NCBI GenBank assembly: GCA_031273515.1
Contig: JAISRU010000164.1
Location: forward strand, 1 to 11,338
Direction of reading: 5' to 3'
Length of the DNA stretch: 11,338 bases
From: Bacteroidales bacterium
GTDB taxonomy: Bacteria; Bacteroidota; Bacteroidia; Bacteroidales; WCHB1-69
Both the position numbers and the translations under genes were made by a program. Shown one piece after another: positions 5,480-11,338 of this stretch. Position 1 is the stretch's first letter. Every line of letters starts with the position of its first letter. Below the pieces are notes generated by a model, which saw only the letters and a program-made list of their open reading frames with translations, was not told where the DNA came from and made no database searches.

Positions 5480-5854
5480 ATGGCAGATTTAAAATCATTG
5501 GCAGAACAATTAGTAAATTTAACCGTAAAAGAGGTTAATGAGTTAGCTCAAATTTTGAAAGATGAGTATGGTATCGAACCGGCAGCAGCCGCTATAGCAG
5601 TAGCAGCGCCAACAGCAGCAGCAGCTGATGTGGTAGAAGAAAAAACCGCGTTTGATGTTATTCTGAAAGAAGCCGGCGCGCAAAAGTTGGCAGTAGTTAA
5701 ATTGGTAAAAGAATTGACCAGTCTTGGCTTAAAAGAAGCAAAAGAATTGGTTGATGCTGCTCCAAAACCGATCAAAGAAGGTGTAACTAAAGACGAAGCA
5801 GAAGCTCTTAAGAAATCATTGGAAGAAGTTGGCGCTAGTGTTGAAGTTAAATAA
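5480..5854 (+). CDS. rplL: 50S ribosomal protein L7/L12
   Basis: L7/L12 is the multicopy acidic stalk protein that recruits translational GTPases such as EF-Tu and EF-G. The 124-residue product has the three expected parts: an N-terminal dimerisation domain (1-33), an Ala-rich flexible hinge (34-50), and a C-terminal factor-binding domain (55-124) with [10 protein letters not shown] (82-91). The start M-A-D-L-K sits behind an A-rich leader without a Shine-Dalgarno. It lies 45 nt after rplJ. A strong hairpin follows its stop and may set the ratio between ribosomal protein and RNA polymerase output. Confidence 0.98.
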   Translation: MADLKSLAEQLVNLTVKEVNELAQILKDEYGIEPAAAAIAVAAPTAAAADVVEEKTAFDVILKEAGAQKLAVVKLVKELTSLGLKEAKELVDAAPKPIKEGVTKDEAEALKKSLEEVGASVEVK

Positions 5855-5874
5855 ACATTTCAAAAACATTTTTG

Positions 5875-5916
5875 CATATAAGACTTCCGATTAAATCGGA
5901 AGTCTATATGTGTTTT
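5875..5916 (+). terminator. rplL-rpoB hairpin, probable attenuator or partial terminator
   Basis: AGACTTCCGAT (5881-5891) pairs perfectly with ATCGGAAGTCT (5895-5905) around a TAA loop. CATAT (5875-5879) and ATATG (5906-5910) extend it to 16 bp with one bulged A at 5880. The following TGTTTT is a poor T-tract, so read-through into rpoB is expected. In E. coli the same junction holds an attenuator and an RNase III site, so either role fits. Confidence 0.75.
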
Positions 5917-5971
5917 ATAGAAAACAACGTTCTTTAATTTTTCATTCGTAAACATTTAAAAAACTATAGCT

Positions 5972-8900
5972 TTGGTTAATAATACAGAACGAATTAGTTT
6001 TGCCTCTGTGGCTCATACCGAATATCCTGATTTTCTGGATATTCAGTTGCAATCGTTTAGAGATTTTTTTCGCGTGGATACCAATCCCGAACTAAGATGC
6101 AAAGAGGGATTGCATCAGGTATTCATGGACAATTTTCCTATTTCCGATACGCGCAACAGTTTCGTGTTGGAATTTATGGATTATTTTGTAGACGCACCTC
6201 GTTATACAATTGAGGAATGTGTCGAAAGGGGATTGACATACAGTGTGCCGCTCAAAGCAAAATTGCGGCTCTATTGTACGGATGTTGATCATGAAGATTT
6301 TGAAACCATTATACAGGAAGTATATCTGGGATTAATTCCTTACATGACCCCTAAGGGAACATTTGTTATTAATGGCGCTGAAAGGGTTGTGGTTTCACAG
6401 TTACATCGCTCCCCCGGCGTGTTTTTTGGTACGTCTTACCATACCAACGGGACGCAGTTGTATTCGGCAAGAATTATCCCTTTCAAAGGTTCGTGGGTTG
6501 AATTTACGACGGACATTTCCAATGTTATGTACGCATACATTGACAGAAAAAAGAAATTACCTGTAACTACCCTGCTTCGTGCCATCGGCTATGAAACCGA
6601 TAAGGATATCCTCGAAATTTTTGGCATGGCAAACGAAGTGAAAGCCACAAAAACCAATCTGAGAAGACTCTTGGGTTCTAAATTGGGAGCCAGAGTTGTC
6701 AGAACATGGAATGAAGATTTTGTGGACGAGGAAACAGGAGAAGTAGTTACAATTCCCCGTACGGAAATCCTGATTGACAGAGAAGAAGTACTGGAAGAAA
6801 AACATATTAATCTGATAGTAAATAATGGAATAAAGACAATTTTAATTCATAGAGAAGATGATGCGTCTGTTGATTATTCCATGATTTTTAATACATTACA
6901 AAAAGACCCTGCCAATTCGGAGAAACAGGCTATTGAATATATTTATTTTCAGTTGCGCAGCGCCGCTCCTCCCGACGAAGAAACAGCGCGTATGGCGTTG
7001 GATAAATTATTCTTTTCGGACAAACGTTATGATTTGGGAGAAGTAGGTCGTTATCGCATCAATAAAAAATTAAATTTAGATACGCCTCCTGAAACCCGTG
7101 TGCTGACAAAGGAAGATATCATTTCGATTATCAAACATTTGATTGAATTGATCAATTCCAAAGCAGAGGTTGATGATATTGACCATTTGAGTAACCGCAG
7201 AGTGCGGACAGTGGGAGAGCAGCTTTCAGGTCAGTTTGGCGTGGGTTTAATGCGTATGGCTCGCACTATTCGAGATAGAATGAATGTGCGCGATAATGAA
7301 TTGTTTACTCCTATTGACCTGATCAATGCAAAAACATTAAATTCGGTTATTAATTCTTTTTTTGGCACAAATCAATTGTCTCAGTTTATGGATCAGACCA
7401 ATCCATTGGCAGAAATTACGCATAAACGGAGAATTTCAGCTTTGGGACTGGGTGGATTATCCCGCGACAGAGCAGGGTTTGAAGTCCGTGATGTTCATTA
7501 TACGCACTATGGACGTTTATGTACCATAGAAACGCCGGAAGGACCTAATATCGGACTAATCTCTTCCTTGTGTGTTTATGCTAAAATCAATCATCTGGGA
7601 TTTATCGAAACGCCTTATCGCAGGGTTGTGAAAGGTAAAGTTGCCGTCGACCAACCGCTTGTCTACATGGGAGCGGAAGAAGAAGAAAATCTGACCATTG
7701 CACAGGCAACTACGCCATACGATCCTGTAACGGGAGAAATACAAATCGACAAAATTAAAGTGCGCAAAGAAGCAGATTATCCGATTGTAAATCACACGGA
7801 TGTAGATGCTTTGGATGTTGCTCCCAATCAGATTGCCTCTATTGCGGCTTCTCTGATACCCTTTTTGGAACATGATGATGCAAATCGTGCATTGATGGGA
7901 TCGAATATGATGCGTCAGGCAGTACCGCTGATACAACCCGAAGCTCCGATTGTTGGAACAGGAATAGAAAAGAAAGTGGTTGATAATTCCCGTTCGCAGA
8001 TTTATGCCGAAGGAAATGGCGTTATTGATTATGTTGATGCTTCTCAGATCCGCGTCAAATACGACCGTTCTGCTATGGAAGAATTAGTTAAATTTGAGCC
8101 TGTTTTAAAGACTTATTATTTAACGAAACATCAGCGGACAAACATGAGTACTTCCATTAATATTAATCCCTTGGTACGCAAAGGACAACGGGTTACAAAA
8201 GGGCAAATTCTTACAGAAGGTTATGCAACCAGAAATGGAGAACTTGCTTTGGGACGAAATTTAAAAGTGGCATTTATGCCATGGAAAGGCTACAATTTTG
8301 AAGATGCAATTGTTATTTCCGAAAAAGTAGTGAAAGAAGACTGGTTTACTTCTATCCATGTGGATGAATATACGCTGGAAGTGCGTGATACAAAACGAGG
8401 AGCAGAAGAATTGACCAATGATATTCCGAATGTCAGCAGCGATACAACCAGAAATCTGGATGAAAACGGATTAATTCGAGTTGGCGCTCACGTTAAGGAA
8501 GGAGATATTCTGATAGGAAAAATTACGCCGAAAGGAGAAACATATCCTACGCCGGAAGAAAAATTATTGCGCGCCATTTTTGGAGATAAAGCAGGCGACG
8601 TCAAAGATGCTTCCCTGAAAGCGCCTCCGTCGACAGAAGGAATTGTTTTGGAGAACAGACTCTTTTCAAGAATGTTGAAAACACGAAAAGGGAAAATAAA
8701 GGAAAAAGAAACAGTCAAAGATGTAGAACTTGCTTTTGACAAAGAAGTTGACGAGTTAAAAGAAAAGTTAGTCGGCAAATTATATAGAATTTTGGACGGC
8801 AAACTTTCGCACGGAATTGTGGACAATGCAAAGAATGTTATGATAGCCAAGAGCATTAAATTTTCTCAGAAAGCTCTGCTTGGTCTTGATTACAGTATCG

Positions 8901-9775
8901 TAAACCACACGGGCTGGACTACCGATAAAAAAGTTAATGAATTAGTAGAGCAGACTGTCCGTAATTATAATGCGGCAATACGTGCATTGATTGCCACTAC
9001 TACCCGCAAAAAATTCATGATCACCGTTGGAGATGAACTTCCTGCGGGAATTGTTCAGTTGGCAAAAGTATATATCGCCAATAAACGCAAATTACGCGTG
9101 GGAGATAAAATGGCTGGTCGTCATGGAAATAAAGGGATTGTAGCCAAAATTGTCCGTGAAGAAGACATGCCGTTTATGGCAGACGGAACACCCGTTGATA
9201 TCGTATTGAACCCATTGGGCGTACCTTCCCGTATGAACATTGGTCAGATATATGAAACCATATTGGGCTGGGCAGGAAAAGAACTCAATCTGACTTTCGC
9301 TACCCCTATTTTCGACGGAGCTACCATTGAAGAAGTAAATGACTATCTGAAAAAAGCAAAACTGCCGGAAAACGGAAGCGTTTATCTGTATGACGGAGGA
9401 ACTGGAGAAAGATTTGAACAACCTGTAACAGTGGGGTATATCTACATGTTAAAACTTCACCACATGGTTGATGATAAAATGCATGCACGTTCTATCGGAC
9501 CTTATTCTCTTATCACGCAACAGCCTCTGGGCGGGAAAGCTCAGTTTGGAGGTCAGCGTTTTGGAGAAATGGAAGTTTGGGCATTGGAGGCGTTCGGCGC
9601 TGCAAATATTCTTCAGGAAATACTGACCGTTAAATCGGATGACGTTATCGGAAGAGCAAAAACCTATGAATCTATTGTTAAAGGTGATGTTCCTCCATCT
9701 CCCGGCTTACCGGAATCCTTTAATGTGTTAATAAATGAATTACGTAGTTTGGCATTGGAAATAACCTTTGAATAA
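5972..9775 (+). CDS. rpoB: DNA-directed RNA polymerase subunit beta
   Basis: RpoB is the beta subunit of RNA polymerase, forming half of the active-site cleft and the rifampicin pocket. The 1267-residue product is full length for Bacteroidales. Recognisable parts include Y-P-D-F-L-D-I-Q-L near the N-terminus, the Rif region (468-530, [15 protein letters not shown]), [12 protein letters not shown] (1044-1055), and the C-terminal [12 protein letters not shown] segment from 1187. The start is TTG at 5972: an in-frame stop lies at 5957-5959, no ATG or GTG lies between, and the next ATG would delete conserved sequence. The Rif region has Leu at 493 and Thr at 518 where Pro is usual. rpoC follows 49 nt later. 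Confidence 0.98.
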   Translation: MVNNTERISFASVAHTEYPDFLDIQLQSFRDFFRVDTNPELRCKEGLHQVFMDNFPISDTRNSFVLEFMDYFVDAPRYTIEECVERGLTYSVPLKAKLRLYCTDVDHEDFETIIQEVYLGLIPYMTPKGTFVINGAERVVVSQLHRSPGVFFGTSYHTNGTQLYSARIIPFKGSWVEFTTDISNVMYAYIDRKKKLPVTTLLRAIGYETDKDILEIFGMANEVKATKTNLRRLLGSKLGARVVRTWNEDFVDEETGEVVTIPRTEILIDREEVLEEKHINLIVNNGIKTILIHREDDASVDYSMIFNTLQKDPANSEKQAIEYIYFQLRSAAPPDEETARMALDKLFFSDKRYDLGEVGRYRINKKLNLDTPPETRVLTKEDIISIIKHLIELINSKAEVDDIDHLSNRRVRTVGEQLSGQFGVGLMRMARTIRDRMNVRDNELFTPIDLINAKTLNSVINSFFGTNQLSQFMDQTNPLAEITHKRRISALGLGGLSRDRAGFEVRDVHYTHYGRLCTIETPEGPNIGLISSLCVYAKINHLGFIETPYRRVVKGKVAVDQPLVYMGAEEEENLTIAQATTPYDPVTGEIQIDKIKVRKEADYPIVNHTDVDALDVAPNQIASIAASLIPFLEHDDANRALMGSNMMRQAVPLIQPEAPIVGTGIEKKVVDNSRSQIYAEGNGVIDYVDASQIRVKYDRSAMEELVKFEPVLKTYYLTKHQRTNMSTSININPLVRKGQRVTKGQILTEGYATRNGELALGRNLKVAFMPWKGYNFEDAIVISEKVVKEDWFTSIHVDEYTLEVRDTKRGAEELTNDIPNVSSDTTRNLDENGLIRVGAHVKEGDILIGKITPKGETYPTPEEKLLRAIFGDKAGDVKDASLKAPPSTEGIVLENRLFSRMLKTRKGKIKEKETVKDVELAFDKEVDELKEKLVGKLYRILDGKLSHGIVDNAKNVMIAKSIKFSQKALLGLDYSIVNHTGWTTDKKVNELVEQTVRNYNAAIRALIATTTRKKFMITVGDELPAGIVQLAKVYIANKRKLRVGDKMAGRHGNKGIVAKIVREEDMPFMADGTPVDIVLNPLGVPSRMNIGQIYETILGWAGKELNLTFATPIFDGATIEEVNDYLKKAKLPENGSVYLYDGGTGERFEQPVTVGYIYMLKLHHMVDDKMHARSIGPYSLITQQPLGGKAQFGGQRFGEMEVWALEAFGAANILQEILTVKSDDVIGRAKTYESIVKGDVPPSPGLPESFNVLINELRSLALEITFE

Positions 9776-9824
9776 AGGCGGTATCCAAATATATAATTAA
9801 ATATTTGAAATATATAAATAAATC

Positions 9825-11338
9825 ATGGCTTTCAGAAAAGACAATAATTTAAGGAAAGATTTCACAAAAATCACAATAAGTTTAGCTTCTCCCGAATCTA
9901 TATTGGAACGTTCAAGAGGAGAAGTAACAAAACCTGAGACCATTAATTACCGTACCTACAAGGCAGAACGGGACGGTTTGTTTTGCGAACGTGTTTTCGG
10001 TCCGGTAAAAGACTGGGAATGTCATTGCGGAAAATATAAACGTATTCGATATAAAGGAGTTATATGCGATCATTGTGGAGTGGAAGTAACAGAACGGAAA
10101 GTCCGCAGAGAACGAATGGGACACATACAATTAGTTATTCCCGTAGCGCATATCTGGTTTTTCAAATCCATGCCCAATCGTCTGGGCGCTTTTGTGGGTT
10201 TACCCTCCAAAGGATTGGAAGCCGTTATTTATTTCGAAAAATATGTTGTTATTCAGGCAGGTATAGCCGAAGAATATGGCGTTAAGAAAATGGATCTGCT
10301 TTTGGAAGAAGATTATTTTGAAATAGCAGATAAAATTCCAAAGGAAAATGCATTGTTAGATGACAGCGACCCTTCCAAGTTTATAGCCAAAATGGGTGCG
10401 GAAGCTATTCATGACCTTATTTTGCGCATAGATATAGATAAAGAATCATACGAACTTCGCCACAAAGCCAGTCATGAAACATCTCAGCAACGTAAACAGG
10501 ATATTCTGAAACGTTTGCATGTTTTCGAGTCGTTTCGGGACAGTAAAAAGAGAATGGACAACAAACCGGAATGGATGATAGTCAAAGTAATACCCGTCAT
10601 TCCTCCCGATTTGCGTCCGTTAGTGCCTCTGGACGGAGGACGCTTCGCCACTTCCGACCTGAATGAATTGTATCGCAGAGTCATTATTCGCAACAATCGA
10701 TTAAGACGATTGACAGAAATAAAAGCTCCCGACGTAATTATGCGTAACGAAAAACGTATGCTGCAGGAAGCTGTGGATTCTCTGTTTGATAATTCCAAAA
10801 AGACAAATGCGTTTAAATCGGAATCCAGACCTCTGAAATCTTTGTCCGACAGTCTGAAAGGAAAACAGGGACGTTTTCGTCAGAATTTATTGGGAAAACG
10901 CGTCGATTATTCGGGTCGTTCGGTGATTGTGGTCGGTCCCGAATTACGGTTGAATGAATGCGGATTGCCCAAAGAAATGGCTTCCGAATTATTCAAACCG
11001 TTTATTATTCGTAAGATATTGGAACGCGGTATTGTAAAGACTGTCAAATCGGCAAAAAAGATTGTGGACAGAAAAGACCCTATCGTATGGGATATTTTGG
11101 AAAACATCCTGAAAGGACATCCCGTATTGCTGAACCGTGCGCCTACTTTGCACCGTTTGGGGATACAGGCTTTTCAGCCGAAACTTGTCGAAGGAAAGGC
11201 AATCCGTTTGCATCCTTTGACCTGTACTGCCTTTAATGCGGATTTTGACGGCGATCAAATGGCGGTTCACGTCCCTTTGGGTAATGCCGCAATTCTGGAA
11301 GCTCAAATACTGATGCTTGCCTCTCATAATATTCTCAA
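9825..11338 (+). CDS. rpoC: DNA-directed RNA polymerase subunit beta' (partial, N-terminal 504 residues)
   Basis: RpoC is the beta' subunit, carrying the catalytic Mg2+ site and the clamp. The frame opens at ATG 9825 (M-A-F-R-K, as in Bacteroidales) and runs off the right edge without a stop, so it is truncated by the window, not broken. The N-terminal zinc ribbon has Cys at 66, 68, 81 and 84 (C-H-C-G and C-D-H-C-G). R-V-D-Y-S-G-R-S-V and N-R-A-P-T-L-H-R-L are intact. The catalytic N-A-D-F-D-G-D-Q-M loop with its three Asp residues is at 471-479 (11235-11261). The 49-nt rpoB-rpoC gap is A/T-rich with no terminator, so the two are almost certainly co-transcribed. Confidence 0.98.
   Translation, partial: MAFRKDNNLRKDFTKITISLASPESILERSRGEVTKPETINYRTYKAERDGLFCERVFGPVKDWECHCGKYKRIRYKGVICDHCGVEVTERKVRRERMGHIQLVIPVAHIWFFKSMPNRLGAFVGLPSKGLEAVIYFEKYVVIQAGIAEEYGVKKMDLLLEEDYFEIADKIPKENALLDDSDPSKFIAKMGAEAIHDLILRIDIDKESYELRHKASHETSQQRKQDILKRLHVFESFRDSKKRMDNKPEWMIVKVIPVIPPDLRPLVPLDGGRFATSDLNELYRRVIIRNNRLRRLTEIKAPDVIMRNEKRMLQEAVDSLFDNSKKTNAFKSESRPLKSLSDSLKGKQGRFRQNLLGKRVDYSGRSVIVVGPELRLNECGLPKEMASELFKPFIIRKILERGIVKTVKSAKKIVDRKDPIVWDILENILKGHPVLLNRAPTLHRLGIQAFQPKLVEGKAIRLHPLTCTAFNADFDGDQMAVHVPLGNAAILEAQILMLASHNIL

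Noticed and set aside
5967..5974. TAGCTTTG, a perfect TAnnTTTG match at the rpoB start
   Set aside because: It overlaps the TTG start codon, so a transcript from it would begin inside rpoB and miss the start. No -33 TTG lies at the right distance. Treated as coincidence.
7556..7936. Long open frames on the minus strand opposite rpoB and other genes
   Set aside because: They lie wholly antisense to conserved coding sequence and have His/Phe/Ser-rich products typical of reverse-strand shadows.
5972..9775. Possible frameshift or insertion in rpoB
   Set aside because: The frame is continuous for 1267 codons with all conserved blocks in order and normal family length.
1..11338. CRISPR array, toxin-antitoxin pair, phage or defence genes
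   Set aside because: No regularly spaced repeats and no such coding sequences are visible; apart from the left kilobase the window is a standard housekeeping block.

Overview
The window is a stretch of core bacterial chromosome carrying translation and transcription genes. It most likely comes from a member of the Bacteroidota, probably Bacteroidales. RpoB, RpoC, SecE, NusG and L10 read like Bacteroidales orthologues. Most starts have no clear Shine-Dalgarno sequence and sit behind A/T-rich leaders. The one convincing promoter box has the Bacteroidota TAnnTTTG form. The genus cannot be fixed from the sequence alone.

Layout: bases 1-111 hold the end of an open frame cut by the window edge, which looks like the C-terminus of an ISKra4/UPF0236-type transposase. 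Bases 112-440 are non-coding and made of short repeats and hairpins, including a REP-like element (253-306) and a 9-bp tandem (359-376). At 445-642 lies a small unassigned ORF, followed 13 nt later by a very clean terminator (656-679). Bases 680-985 hold no gene I can support. A TAnnTTTG box at 1004-1011 probably starts the tRNA/tuf transcript.

From 1049 everything is on the + strand and tightly packed: tRNA-Thr(TGT), tRNA-Tyr(GTA), tRNA-Gly(TCC), tRNA-Thr(GGT), tuf, a terminator, tRNA-Trp(CCA), secE, nusG, rplK, rplA, rplJ, rplL, a strong hairpin, rpoB, and the first 504 codons of rpoC, which runs off the right edge. The products work together: tRNAs and EF-Tu deliver amino acids, L11/L1/L10/L7-L12 form the factor-binding side of the 50S subunit, SecE is part of the protein-export channel, and NusG, beta and beta' form the transcription machinery. 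Two hairpins (tuf/trp tRNA and rplL/rpoB) divide the block into segments that could be expressed at different levels.

I see no hidden novel system such as a CRISPR array, toxin-antitoxin pair, defence island or phage. The points most worth checking are two substitutions at normally conserved prolines in the rifampicin-binding part of RpoB, a Pro-to-Ser change in NusG, the TTG start of rpoB, the terminator that abuts the tRNA-Trp gene, duplicated ATTGTACA boxes at the tRNA promoter, and the orphan small transcription unit upstream.
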